Positions 10,797-21,900 are shown, counted from the first letter of the stretch. The stretch: 64,000 nucleotides of DNA from Diphasiastrum complanatum (GCA_029204225.1 CM055109.1:28476861-28540860); one strand, 5' to 3'. The notes: a model not told the origin generated them from the sequence alone. A program made the numbers and translations.

Positions 10797-11944
10797 CAGG
10801 CAAGGAGAATCTGGTTTGCAGGCTTAGGAAAGCCTTGTATGGGCTCAAACAGGCGCCAAGGGCTTGGTATAGCCGAATTGATGAGTACTTTGCAAGGCAA
10901 GGGTTTGAGAAGAGTAAGTCTGATTGCAATCTTTATGTCTTCAGGGAAGGAGAAGACTTTGTGGTTGTTGTGCTCTATGTGGATGATCTACTCATCACGG
11001 GAAGCAATAAGAAGCTTATTGCTTGTGTTAAGAAGAATCTTTCTAATGAGTTTGAAATGAAAGATTTGGGTTTGCTACACTATTGCCTAGGAGTTGAAGT
11101 TTGGAAAGGAAAGCGTTGTTTTTTTATCTCACAGGCAAAGTATGCACAGAAATTATTGAAGAAGTTTAACATGCAAGAAAGCAAACCAATCAGCACACCC
11201 ATGGATGCAAGCAACAAGCCATCAAAAGATGATGGTCCAGCATTTGCAGATGAGACGCTCTATCGTCAGTTAGTGGGCAGCCTGATTTACCTTACTACCA
11301 CCAGGCCAGATATTGCTTATGCGGTTGGAATCGCAAGTCAATACATGTGTAAGCCTACCGAAGCACATTGGAAGGCAGCCAAGCGGATCCTACGATATGT
11401 GAGAGGGACAGTGACTTATGGGATTGGATACACGGATGACGGGAACCTTCAGCTGGAAGGCTATTCAGATTCTGATTGGGCAGGTGATAGAGAAGATCGG
11501 AGATCGACGACAGGCTATTGCTTCAGCCTAGGTTCAGGGGCTATATCGTGGTGCAGTAAGAAGCAGCCTACTATTGCTCTATCGTCTACCGAAGCTGAGT
11601 ACAGGGCGACTACGAGGTCCGCCTGTGAAGCCATTTGGTTACGCCGTCTACTTGAGGACATGCAGATTGCTCAAGTAAGACCTACATTGTTACATTGTGA
11701 TAACCAAAGCTGCATTCAGCTTGCAAGGAATCCAGTCTATCATGCACGGACAAAACATATAGAGGTGGACCAACATTTTATACGAGAGAAAGTGCACAGT
11801 GGGGAGATCGAGCTAGTTTATTGCGACACCAACGACCAGACAGTTGATATTTTTACTAAACCACTTAGTAAAGATAAGTTTGAAAAGTTCAGAACTTTGT
11901 TGGGTGTCAGTTTGAATAAAATTGCCATTAAGGGGGGGTGTTGA
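10797..11944 (+). pseudogene. Copia B pol: reverse transcriptase end and RNase H
   Basis: After the frameshift the copia RT resumes (RKALYGLKQAPRAWYSRIDE), with the catalytic YVDDLLITG motif and the RNase H signatures (DSDWAGDREDRRSTTGYCF, ALSSTEAEYRA, NQSCIQLARNPVYHARTKHI, DIFTKPL). No further stop occurs before 11944, which overlaps the first bases of the right LTR. It could not be made as one protein with the upstream part unless the ribosome shifts at about 10786. Confidence 0.92.
11929..11938 (+). promoter_or_regulatory. Polypurine tract of copia B
   Basis: A run ending AAGGGGGG lies immediately before the right LTR. It is the expected plus-strand primer. Confidence 0.85.
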
Positions 11945-12336
11945 AGAGTAATGCCTATTTTACCCCTTTTGGCTAAGCATTAGTTAAGTTGTACATAACT
12001 CATGGGGCATGTTTTAATTAAATGCATGACCCCCCCTTTTGTTAAGTTATGTAAATTAGTGCAAGTGGCCCACTTGGCCAAGTAGCTCACTCCCATGGTT
12101 GACACCTAGACTTTCCATGCATGTAAAGGAGGTGCTTGCCTCACAAGGGATTTGGAGGACCCACGCCCTCCTCTCTCTCTCTAGCAATTCATTTCTTCTT
12201 GAGACTTTTGAGTTTGTGAGATGCTCATGCAATTCTCCTTGTGTGTGATATTTCCATAGCCAAGTTTTCTCAAGCTTTCATAGTTGATCTAGCATCTGAG
12301 TTAAGATACTCCATAGCTAGGTCTTGTAATTCTTCA
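11939..12336 (+). repeat. Copia B right LTR
   Basis: 398 bases from TGTTGAAGAG to TTCTTCA, matching 611-1010 with about one substitution and one CT-unit difference. Confidence 0.96.
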
Positions 12337-12341
12337 AGAAC
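12337..12341 (+). repeat. Target-site duplication AGAAC, right copy (copia B)
   Basis: It pairs with 606-610 and marks the return to gypsy A. Confidence 0.95.
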
Positions 12342-13909
12342 CAGTTCCTGGGGCTGGTACCAGTTCATCCAAGAATACGGCAGCTTCCGTTGAGGATGAC
12401 GATGAGTCCGAGTATACGTCGTCAGATGACGTTGAGGATTCCGAGCCTGTATTACCCAAGCAAACCCCAGTGGTTGAGGGTCAGTTGACTCAAGGATTCA
12501 AATGGAAACAGTATTCCATTCAGGATGAGTACTTGCTCTATAGAGATAGAGTATGTGTCCCCAATTTGGAGGATTATAGGCAGCAGGTCCTATATGAATG
12601 TCATGACAATCCTAGCGCGGGACACCCAGGCATACAGAAGACCTATGAGCTTCTTCGTAGGCAATTTTTCTGGCCCAGTATGAAAAAGGACGTCCACCAG
12701 TATGTAACCAGTTGCCAGAAATGTCAAGTAAATAAAGCAGAGCGTTTAAAGGCAGGAGGGTTGTTGCATCCCTTAGAAATACCAGCTGGTAAATGGGAGA
12801 GTATCTCCATGGATTTTATAGTAGGCCTGCCTAAAACCCAAAAGGGTAATGACGCTATATGGGTCACAGTTGACCGTCTGACCAAAATGGCTTATTTTAT
12901 TCCGACCAAAACAACCGTTAGAGCTCCAGAGTTAGCGAGGTTGTTTGTAGACGGGCTATTTAAATTGTACGGTCTACCTTCCGGCATAGTCAGCGACCGG
13001 GACAGTAAGTTTACTGGAAATTTTTGGAGGGCAGTATTCCATCATCTCCATACTAAACTTAATATGAGTACCACCGACCATCCACAGACGGACGGTCAAA
13101 CAGAAAGGGTAAATCAAGTGCTGGAGAATATGCTTCGTGCATACGTCAGCAAGAAGCAGACTAGTTGGGAGGAGTATCTCTCGATATTAGAGTTTGCTTA
13201 CAACAGTACCAAACATTCAGCTATGGGATACAGCCCATTTATGCTGATGTACGGTTTTCAGCCACGCTCACCCACAGCTGTAGGGTTTAAACAAGAAAAA
13301 GTTGAAGCAGCTAGAAACTTTTTAGAAGACCTAAACCAGATGATAGAACATGCTAAGCGTAGCATTAGACAATCCCAGGATCGAGCCAGGCATTATGTAG
13401 ATCCACACAGACGGGATGTGCAGTTCTCCACTGGTGAGAAAGTCTACTTGAGAGTCCCAGTTGACTCTAAAACCCTCAAATCAGGAGTGTGTGCTAAGTT
13501 GTCTCCAAGGTATTGTGGTCCCTTTACCATCAGTAGGAGACTAGGCGAGGTCACCTATGAACTAGAACTCCCACACAGTAGTAAGGTTTTTCCAGTCTTT
13601 CATGTAAGTCAGTTACGAAAAGCCTTAACCAGATCAGACAATCTGGTAGGGGACAGTGTTCTAGTTCTCCCATTGGATCCTCAACAACCTCCACATGAAC
13701 CAGAGGAGATTCTTGATAGTAGAGAGACGCAGACTCGTCATACTCTATACCGAGAATATCTGGTTAAGTGGAATGATCAGCCTGTTGAGAATGCCACTTG
13801 GGAAAGAGGCAGCGTCCTTCGCAAGATTTTTCCAGACTGTCTTAGAGGACCAAGACGGTTCTTAAGGGGGAGGGAGTGTTACGAGCTCGTAACCAGTGCC
13901 GAACCCTAG
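12342..13909 (+). pseudogene. Gypsy A polyprotein, right part (linker, integrase, chromodomain)
   Basis: This continues the frame broken at 610. It starts in the acidic linker ([15 protein letters not shown]) and contains the integrase zinc site (HDNPSAGH ... CQKCQ), the integrase core ([40 protein letters not shown]) and the chromodomain. Two bases are missing near 13838 compared with gypsy C, so the last residues are replaced by a tail that runs into the LTR and stops at 13909. Otherwise it is about 99 percent like gypsy C by eye. Confidence 0.93.
13864..13876 (+). promoter_or_regulatory. Polypurine tract of gypsy A
   Basis: Same purine run as in gypsy C, directly before the right LTR. Confidence 0.9.
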
Positions 13910-14234
13910 AGAACACAGATAGGTCAGATACCACAGTCAGGGTCGTGTCCAGCGTACATGACCAACAGGGCAAGACAGTGTGAGTAGTGTGCCCCAACAC
14001 GGTCCATAGCCATGGCGGGCCTAACACAGCCTAGGGACCCTGTCAGCAGGATAGGGCCCCCAGTTGGGTCCCGACGTGCAGTCGGCCATGTCAGTGCCAC
14101 GTGGCCGACACTTGGCAGTAGCATGCTACCAGTCCTCACACTGGGCTAGGAGGGGCTTACTCTATATCAGGGAGTAGGCAAGGTTGGGTGGATCAGTTAG
14201 TGTTTGCCCTACTGTGGTGTTAGGATCTATTACA
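13877..14234 (+). repeat. Gypsy A right LTR
   Basis: 358 bases, TGTTACG to ATTACA, nearly identical to both gypsy C LTRs (a few substitutions such as GCCGAACCC for GCCAAACCC). The flank after it starts CCTTC, the expected site duplication, but the partner copy is outside the window. Confidence 0.95.
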
Positions 14235-15290
14235 CCTTCCCTCTTCTGGCAAGTCATCGATCCTCGATGACAAACTTTGTAAGACTTTCGCAACGCTTGG
14301 CGAGTCTTTAAGGTAGAATCAGATAAAGGATGCCCCTTCCAAGCCATTAGATACTCCTGGAGGAGACGATTCCTCAATCGTCGCTCCCTCCGATCGAGAA
14401 CTCTCTCTGGCCCATAACATGTGGTGTCTTTCTCTTGCAGAGACACTAGACCCTCCACCAGGCTATCGCCATCGTGCAAACATTTCTTAAGTTTGCTAAC
14501 ATGAAACACTGGATGCACCTTGCATCTCACGGGTAGCTGTAGCTTATAGGCTACTTGGCTGACCTTCTTAATAATCAACCATGGTCCACAATACCTAGGA
14601 GATAACTTGGCGCACTTTCCTGTGCGTAGCACTTTCGACTTCGAAGGGACTAGTAAATACACCCAATCTCCTTTCTCAAATTCCCGACAGGTACGGTTCT
14701 CACGGGTATGACTCTCTGCCGTGGCCATAGCCCTGGACAAGTTATTTCGTGCCATCTCTAGCTTTTGTTGTATCTGAGTTAGAAACTTTGTAGCGCTGGG
14801 TACCTTACGCAGAATACCTATGATCGCAAGAAACCATTATTGAGCTCAAATGGACTCAATCCAGTGGATGCATGTCTCTTGTCATTGTACGCAAACTTCA
14901 ATAGTGGTCAATGCTTTACCTAGTCTGTTTGAGTACCACTGACATATGCCCTAAGCATATCTTCCAAGACCTAGTTACTTATCTGACCATCTGTTTGAGG
15001 ATGCTTGGAGCTACTCATCCACAACTGTGTTCCCAACCTGGCGAACACCTCAATCCAGAAATTTCTCGTAAACTTGGGATCTCTATCAGACACAATGAAC
15101 TTCGGAACTCCATGCAACCTGACGACATTCTGAATAAACAACTCAGCAACCTGTTGAGCTGTGACCTTCTTGGCCGTTGCGATGAAGTGAGCCATCTTGG
15201 AGAACTTGTCTACCACTACCATAACGGAATTAAATCCGCGCTGGGTACTGGGTAGCCCAACAATGAAATCCATGGATGTACTTTCCCACC
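14235..15290 (-). pseudogene. Minus-strand Ty3/gypsy integrase and chromodomain remnant
   Basis: Read on the minus strand from 15290 down: [19 protein letters not shown] (integrase core start), DKFSKMAHFIATAKK, SDRDPKFTRNFW and HPQTDGQ, then a frame break near 14970, more integrase (the EFAYND-like stretch is broken), the C-terminal part [20 protein letters not shown] and VHPVFHVSKLKKCL, and a degraded chromodomain ending at the gypsy A LTR. It is a different gypsy family from A and C. The 3' end was separated by the gypsy A insertion. The 5' half is missing; it is fused at about 15290 to LINE sequence. Confidence 0.88.
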
Positions 15291-15623
15291 TTTTGAAAAT
15301 CGGTCCACTGAATAGCACACCCAAATAAGTGTAAGATGAAACAATCTCCAGGGGCTGACCATCAAGGAAAATCTCTTGACGCTGCATGAAGGCTCTGGAA
15401 GTATTGAAGACCATCACTTTGGTCTTCGATATATTCACCCTCAATTCCCAGCGGGTACAAAAAGTATGTAGGCTGTCCAAGTGTCTCTGGAGTCCATCTC
15501 TAGTCGGTGAGACTAAAGCCGCATTGTCAGCATATAACAATATAGCAATAAGTACGTCACCTAGACGGGAGCTGATCCCACCATCGTGTCTAATAACTGA
15601 CTCGAGCTCAGCAATATATAGGC

Positions 15624-15626
<3 letters not shown>
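15291..15626 (-). pseudogene. LINE reverse transcriptase fragment
   Basis: Minus strand. It starts in the RT palm (LFGLYIAELE type) and shows ILLYADNAALVSPTRDGLQ, the non-LTR YADD-like block with N in place of the second D, followed by HTFCTRWELRVNISKTKVMV and SYTYLGVLFSG. It begins directly after the (CT)n tail of the next LINE upstream on the minus strand and is cut at about 15290 by gypsy integrase sequence. It shares close protein similarity with the copy at 58566-58949. Confidence 0.87.

Positions 15627-15695
<69 letters not shown>
15627..15695 (+). repeat. (GA)n array; (CT)n tail of the minus-strand LINE
   Basis: About 69 bases of AG dinucleotide. On the minus strand it follows ...GACGTTAATAAAATTT, the end of the LINE 15696-18447, and precedes a different LINE fragment. 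Arginine-glutamate or serine-leucine open frames across it are products of the repeat. Confidence 0.95.
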
Positions 15696-15698
<3 letters not shown>

Positions 15699-15707
15699 TT
15701 TATTAAC

Positions 15708-15737
15708 GTCTTTTGGGCACCTGTGGGTGCATAAGAC
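15708..15737 (-). other. LINE 3' stem-loop
   Basis: On the minus strand GTCTT...AAGAC forms an outer stem and GCACC-CACA-GGTGC an inner five-base-pair hairpin, directly followed by GTTAATAAAATTT and (CT)n. The other LINE 3' ends in the window have the same layout with a different inner stem. Confidence 0.75.
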
Positions 15738-15936
15738 CAAAAAGAAAATATGTACAAGCAACAGTGGGAGCATCATCCATAGGAGGATGTGGTCGTAAAA
15801 TGCTATAAATTAGCTACGAATGAAAGTAGAACAAAGCAGAAGTGAAATAAGCCCACAACTCGGGCTAGGTATAACAGAAAACTACAGAAAAAGTACCATT
15901 GCCCACAACCCGGGCCAGATGGAGAATAAGTACATA

Positions 15937-16838
15937 TCAGCGAAAGTAAGTGTGAAGTGTCCGCTGAGTGGACTGTATAGTGGGCCCTGATGGAGGCAAG
16001 TGGCGACTACATCTGGGCTTTTTCCGCGGTGGCACAGGGATAGGAATCTCATCATCGGAGTCATCAGCATGTGCTCGAGTCCGAAAGAAGCCAGTGAGAA
16101 GCAACTGCTGCGAGTCTAACCCCAGCTGATCTGGTACAGGCAGATGAGACTGACGGAGAGTAAGCATCTCACGAACAAGAAGTCCCAAGTAACGAGCATT
16201 AGGATAGGAGACAAAACTGCGAAGTGTACGCGGGCCATCGCGAAAGAGACAATAATACATCCCCCGTATCTCGTAATACATCTTCCACCTCCTGCAATGA
16301 GCACAAGCGACATAGACGACGCTCCCGGGGGATATCCCCTGCACGACCGGCCTCAATAGCAATTTGATGAGAAGGAAATGCGCAACTGCCCAAGACGATA
16401 GCGCAGGCCATGTGATAGGGGCTGTGAGAGAGAGAGCGGCAACAATGGCAAACCAGAAGGATCCAAAGAGAGGAAGTGTGTCTGGTAATAGCTCAGTCGA
16501 ATGCGGGAAGGTGGGAGGGAGCTCCATATCTGCTGCATATATCGACGAAATAAATAGCCTCGGATATATGAATGTGTACCAGGAGGAAGATCCATGATAG
16601 AGATGCCCAAATGTCGTAAGAGATCAGACGCCTGCTGGTACCAGGAGAGCTTGGCATGAGAATCAGCTAGGACACGTGAAGAAGTAACCGCAACAACTAT
16701 GTGTCTATCCGGGTGAGATGCACGAATCTCCTGAATCCGCTGAAGAAAAGAATATGGCAGAAAAAGCCCTCAAGGATGATCGGAGGAGTAGCAAACTCAG
16801 CACTAGGATATCATGAGGGGTGGTAGTCTTGGCACGTA
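15937..16838 (-). pseudogene. LINE ORF2 C-terminal region
   Basis: On the minus strand this includes MIRAKTTTPHDIL (the equivalent of the MLARIIRAKPSVPHEI block in other copies), RRLCRLCSLQEVEDVL (remains of a zinc-knuckle-like region), YYEIRGMYYCLF, an acidic DDSDDEIP stretch and a C-terminus ending TLHTYFR. The frames are broken by several shifts. The YYEIRG block is conserved in the copies at 57.6 kb and 62.7 kb. Confidence 0.8.
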
Positions 16839-17420
16839 TCATGCGACCCAACATAGTGGCCTGAATGCGGGAAATGCCTGCCCAGTCCCAAAGAGAAAGT
16901 CCTGGCCAGTCGCATACAATAGTCGAGAATCAGACTCTGCCGTAACAAAGTTCTGGAGAGTACTGGCGTACAACTTGGCCATGGTATGATCAGTCATAAT
17001 AGTGTGATAGCTGTGGACATTCATGGCATCGCCTGCTTTAAGTATGGGGTGAAGGAGATTGGTGGCCCAAGGTATGGGGAAACCAACGACAGAGCGGTTG
17101 AAATAGCGGGCCAGGAAAGGGGAGGCGAGTTTGGCAACTGGTTTGAGGAGCGTCAATGTCAGACGTACGATTGTTCTTGAGTTTGCAGATGGTGGCTTCA
17201 CCATGTCAGGAGCAAAGAGCTCATAGTGGGTAGGACGAGAAGAAAGAGAGATGGAAGGGTGAGCAGTTGTATATAGGTTGGTTGCATAGTCGACCAAGGA
17301 TTGAAGAGGGATGGGTGCAATGGATAGGGGCTTATGAAGAAATATCTTCCAAAAAGTAGCCGAGGAAGCAGAGTGGAGGGAGCGAAGGAGGTAGGAGGAA
17401 CGGGAAGAAAAGTAGGCCAC
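16839..17420 (-). pseudogene. LINE reverse transcriptase N-terminal part
   Basis: On the minus strand: a thumb-proximal region with PSANSRTIVRLTLTLLKPVA, WATNLLHPILKAGD and NVHSYHTIMTDHTMAKLYAS (RT motifs 1-2 of non-LTR elements, normally N.YR.I....LAK). After LLYATGQ the sequence jumps to the C-terminal region at about 16870, so the catalytic palm is deleted. Confidence 0.85.
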
Positions 17421-17541
17421 TTTTTTTTTGCGGAGAAGGGAACGAAGCTGCTTTTCCGCAGAAGAAGCAAGTGTAGAATTGGAGAATTTGAGGAACTTGA
17501 CATATTTCTGGAAGAAAGAACAGTCGTTGTCATACCATTTA

Positions 17542-18445
17542 TTATGGGTACGGCGATGAGAAGAGAAGTGGCGAGGGGGCGCAATGGCATGAGCGGGTAG
17601 TAGTCAGGGCGTGTGTCAAAAAGGAGGCTTGGGTAGTGACAGTAGAAAAGGAAGAAAAGTGGTCCAGAAGACGAGAGACGTGGGCAACATAGGCCTGGGA
17701 CTGATGAGGAGGTATACGATAGCGAGTGGGTCGAACAAAGAGGGAAGGTGGAGGAGAAGGCGAACTTGGCGCTGGGGAGAAGGAGAGGTACAGCAAAGAG
17801 TGATTAGCGAGCATCGGGGTAGAGATGGTGAAGGATGCCAGGCGGGGCAATAAAGCGGGAGATGCAATGAAATAGTCCACTATGCCATGACCACCACCAA
17901 ATGGGTGGCAAGTATATGTAGAGGAGGATGGCCATTGAAGAAGGCCGTTAAGGATAATGAGACCGTGTGCTTGAGCCAACCTCAGAAGCTGTTCCCCAAA
18001 AACCTAACTGTCGCTGATGAGTCTTGAGAATAACAGGCATAAGAGGTATCCAACGGATGAAGAGAGAGTGTGTCAACATAGAACTCAGTCTGGCGAGCGG
18101 CTATGCATGCATTAAAGTCCCTTGCAAGCAATATGTAACCCTGTAGAGAGAGTCTAGCAACTTTGTCAGAAAGGGCCTGAAAAGGATCACCTCCCAAATC
18201 CATAAACATTGAAGTGTCGGGAGCAAAGTAGCGCACTGCAACAAACAAGTCCTGGTCCAGCCCCAGGAAGGATGAAGTAATCTGAAGCCACAAGTACCGG
18301 CCATAAGTATCTTGAGACACCAACCGAATAGAAGGAGTATACACCGACCTGTACAAACAACAACTCCACCAGCGGCCCGAAGTATCTTGCCCTGTAGCAT
18401 AGGTCGTGGAGCAGAAATCCACTGAAACCAGAAATGTGCGGAAGT

Positions 18446-18447
<2 letters not shown>
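17542..18447 (-). pseudogene. LINE apurinic-type endonuclease domain
   Basis: On the minus strand: DLFVAVRYFAPDTSMFMDL, LLARDFNACIAARQTEF (the catalytic GDFNAR block with G changed to R), GHGIVDYFIASPALLP and NHSLLYLSFSP (the SDH block with S-D altered to A-N). It nicks target DNA in active elements. The first part of the domain is missing because the copy begins at a (CT)n junction. Frame breaks near 17980. Confidence 0.85.

Positions 18448-18507
<60 letters not shown>
18448..18507 (+). repeat. (GA)n array; (CT)n tail of a second minus-strand LINE
   Basis: 60 bases of GA. On the minus strand it follows a LINE-type 3' end (18508-18600) and is followed directly by the truncated 5' end of the LINE 15696-18447. 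Confidence 0.93.
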
Positions 18508-18511
<4 letters not shown>

Positions 18512-18600
18512 TTCTCTATGAACGTCCACTAAGACCAAAAGCAGTTCTTGGTATGAAAGTAAGGTACATCATAGAGCTAAATCTCAATGCTTTTGAGATT
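18508..18600 (-). mobile_element. LINE 3' UTR remnant
   Basis: On the minus strand it reads CTTTTGGTCTTAG then GGACGTTCATAGAGAAAT then (CT)n. It aligns with the other LINE 3' ends but has lost the hairpin and AATAAA. Its far limit is uncertain because the spatacsin exon begins at 18663. Confidence 0.6.
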
Positions 18601-18662
18601 ATGAAAAATGAAATGTGTTTTTTTGTAAACATGAGAAGAAGCTATACAATCCATCACTTAAG

Positions 18663-18946
18663 GTGCTTCTGTTGCCAGATTGTTGGCATTGGCTGCACGC
18701 TTCATCACGGGACTACTTCGGAAGTACGGGGTGGAAGAATGGCATCAACGCAGACAGTGGAGTGAGCAGAATCAAGCGATTGTAGTTTTAGGCAGTCCTA
18801 TCTATCAGCAACCTGCAAAGCCTGCTTGGTCACGGACCACAAGAAAGCTAAGTAGGAGCTTGTCTGAACTCTCCAGATTTTTGGAAGTAACCAGGAGTTT
18901 GCAGGACCATCTACATGCAAGGCGCAAAAGACCGAAGCCCAAGAAG
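18663..18946 (+). CDS. SPG11: Spatacsin-like exon 1 (first in window)
   Basis: Acceptor ACTTAAG before 18663, donor AAG/GTATGT at 18947. It enters in phase 1 and leaves in phase 0. It encodes VARLLALAARFITGLLRKYG and a basic end KRPKPKK. The upstream partner exon is outside the window, beyond an intron of at least 18.6 kb filled by transposons. Confidence 0.83.
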
Positions 18947-21900
18947 GTATGTTTTGCATGGTTTTAAAATTTTTTCCCATGTTAGTTTTTGCAATAAAAT
19001 GTTTATACAATAATTTGTATGCTGGTTTTACTTTAAAATGGTTGGGATCATTGTAAAAAATACTGAACTTGTATAATGTTTTTGCATTTGGGTTTTTGTA
19101 ATAAACTGGTTGTATGTGGGTTTTTGCTATAAAATGGTTTTATGATAATCTTTGCAAGAAAATACCGAAATTGTGAATGGTGTGCCATTGGAGGTTTGAT
19201 ATGGAGTTGCTGTTTTGTTGCAGGGGGAATTGGGCGGTGATACCTCATCAATATCTGCTGATGGACTTCAGAGGTATAAGAATAATTCCGAGTCAACAAG
19301 CCATGCTCCTCTTATTCTGAATGACAGTGATGATGGCGTTGATATAGAAGAAGCATGGTCTGTAGCTCAACGCTCTGCCACAGAAAATATGGGATATCAT
19401 GCAATTGCTATTTCTGGCGCTGGAGTACCGGGAGTATCGCTATGGCCAGGTAGTTCGTGGGAGGTTGGGATGGGTGGAGCAATTGAGGATGGTCCAGGGA
19501 GAAACATTTCCCCCCAAGAAAGTGCGAGGGAAATGCTTGTTCGCTGGGAAACTCAGAATTTGGACATTGCTGCAATTGTCAGGGACGCTTTACGTGCAGG
19601 GCGGGTGCCTTTAGCCGTTGTGCAATTGCATCGGATGCGGCAGAGGGGTTTGGAAGACGATTCCCCTGAAAATCAGGCAGAAATAGATGATGTTTTTAAG
19701 GAGGTCCAGCAAGTAGGAAGAGCAATCGTGTATAAGCTACTCATCAAGGTGATCGTCACTTTACCAAAGAATTGAGATTTGAGAATTTTAGTTGTTTTGA
19801 ATCAATTTGAGATTTGAATCGAGATTTTTGATTGCCTTTTTTGTTTTCTAAAACTGTCTTATTTGAATATTTTTTGGAAATTTTGTCAAATTGCTTTGCA
19901 GTAAGACAATTTGAATTTTCAAAACAAAATTGAAAGTCATTTGAGCAAGTTGACTTCTAACCATGCTTAGGTTATGGACAATGAGAAACCTAAGCAACAT
20001 GTAAATAAAGAGCAAGTTTATATCACTGTCAATGTAGTAAATTTTCTGCAAACTAAGTGTGCTATGCAATTGCTTTTGTGAAGGGGAAAATGGCAGTCGC
20101 ATTGGCTGCCCTGCGAAGACTTGGAGAAGATATTGAAGTTTCCTTACGTGAGCTAGCGTTTGGCTCTATAAGACGTCAACTCCGCCAACAAGCGGCAAAG
20201 GAACTCCGAAGACACTCCCATCTTACTTCACGTGAGCTTGAAGTTTTGGAAGTCATCACACTTCTTGAGGTAAGATATTCATTTTATCTCTTTGTCTTGT
20301 GCTCCAAGAGAAGTGGATGGGGGGCTTGCATGCATTTTTATTAATTTTGTGCTGCCCATATAGCAAAAGTCCTAATTTTTAAAGGTTATCTTACTTACAG
20401 AAAGTGAGTTGTCTAAAGCTTAGTTCATTGCACGGGCACTCGTTCTGTGCATCTTGTAGTGGATGTTCTGTTCTGTATGCATGGAAAAAGAAAATTTGAC
20501 TAGTTTTGACATGAAACATGAAAAACACATTCCAGATGAAATAAAAAAATTGTTTTGAATGGAATGACATGTTGTACAGTACAAAATTATGGTTTATTGT
20601 ACCTTTGGATCTGTTATGTCACATGTGTTGATCTTGCAGTTTTATCTGTAGCCATAATGTCTTCCTTTATTTAGGCCTTTATCCTTCCCAATTATTTTGA
20701 TGAAATCTAACAAGCATATTTGTTCTGTGTTTAAGAAAGCCTATCCCAGTAGCAGCTTCTCAAGTGTGTATGGTTTACGCCAAAGGCTTGCAATGGATCA
20801 TTTGTTGGTGGACAACGAACAAGGTTTCAATCACACTATCAAGCTGCGTATCATCTGTAATGATGGACTTCCAAGGGGGTTTGATATCGAGTGTGGTGAT
20901 GTAGATGGTGCTGTGTTAGGTTCATGGAGTAAACTGAGTGACAAACACTTTGTGGATGAAGTTCCTGCAAATCAAGAAAATGCAGCCGTGAGTTATTGGG
21001 CAGCAGCTGCAGTTTGGCTTTCTGCCTGGAATAAGCATACCATACATCGAGTACGGGCATTTCAAACTTTGTTGATTATGCTGTCTTTTACTACATCGCA
21101 CTAATGGATGAGACATATGTTAAGACTATCTTTTAAATTATCAAAACACACACTTTACGTAGCCTCCTAATTCTCAACCCTCTTTCTATGCTCACGAGCC
21201 AAAAGCTAACTGGAACTTTGTAACCGTTCTGTTGATGCGAGTGCATCCATATTTGCTATAATCATCCCACCTAAATGTTTGTTGTCAGTTGGATTCTATT
21301 GACCAAAGTCATAGTGCAATTGTTTATTCTTAACTGTGGGAAATATATAATGAAAGTTGAACCTTAGATACAAGAGCATGGATTAATTCTACAGTTCATA
21401 GAATCCTGTTCTGGGATTTTTTCAAAATCTTGTTGGCTCTGTATAGAAGGAACATTTTTTCTAAATTCAAATTTTTTCTAAACACAAAACATGCTTCATA
21501 GTACTAGTAGGGATGAGGGTGGTCCGGGCCGGATTGCCCGCATCCGGCGTCCGAACCCGGACGCATCCGACCCCCGGAGGTGGGGTCGGACGCGTCCAAA
21601 TTAATTTTTTTGTTTTTTGTAACGAAAAAACCCTAAAAAAAATTAAAAAAAATTAAAAAAAGGACGTGTCCGTACCGCACGGACGCATCTGTGGCTTCAA
21701 ATTTTTTTTTGATTTATTTTAAAAAATTTAAAAAAGAAAAAAAAACCGGACGCGTCCGGACGCGGACGCGGACGCGGACGCACGTTCGCGTCCGGGTCCC
21801 GCTTCCTTAGCTTCATACAGAACTCATTCTGTATGCCATATATTACGATCTCATTCCGTACAGCCTGATTCTATGAAAAACATCTACTGAAAGGAGACAT

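Larger units (their letters stand above)
611..12336 (+). mobile_element. Ty1/copia retrotransposon B, split by gypsy C
   Basis: A full-length copia element of about 5.4 kb once the 6.3-kb gypsy C and its duplicated 5 bases are set aside. It has two LTRs of 400 and 398 bases differing by about one substitution and one CT unit, a tRNA-iMet primer site, a gag-protease-integrase-RT-RNase H order typical of copia, and a polypurine tract before the right LTR. It is flanked by a 5-base duplication inside gypsy A. Coding damage consists of the gypsy C insertion and a one-base loss near 10786. Near-identical LTRs imply a very recent insertion. Confidence 0.96.
15696..18447 (-). mobile_element. LINE (non-LTR retrotransposon), 5'-truncated and internally deleted
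   Basis: On the minus strand the order is: endonuclease (18447-17542), reverse transcriptase N-terminal part (17420-16839), C-terminal region with zinc-knuckle-like motif (16838-15937), and a 3' UTR ending in a stem-loop, TTAATAAAATTT and a (CT)n tail. The RT palm between motif A and the YADD block is absent. Multiple frame breaks make it non-coding. The 5' end starts inside the endonuclease directly at another (CT)n array. It lies in an intron of the spatacsin-like gene, antisense to it. Confidence 0.88.

Noticed and set aside
15386-15706. Plus-strand frame opposite the LINE RT fragment
   Set aside because: It is the shadow of the minus-strand RT and runs into the GA array.
15386-15776. Open frames with long Arg-Glu or Ser-Leu runs (also near 18406-18538, 28807-29107, 34145-34402, 30474-30680)
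   Set aside because: They are translations of GA/CT dinucleotide arrays and have no other protein features.
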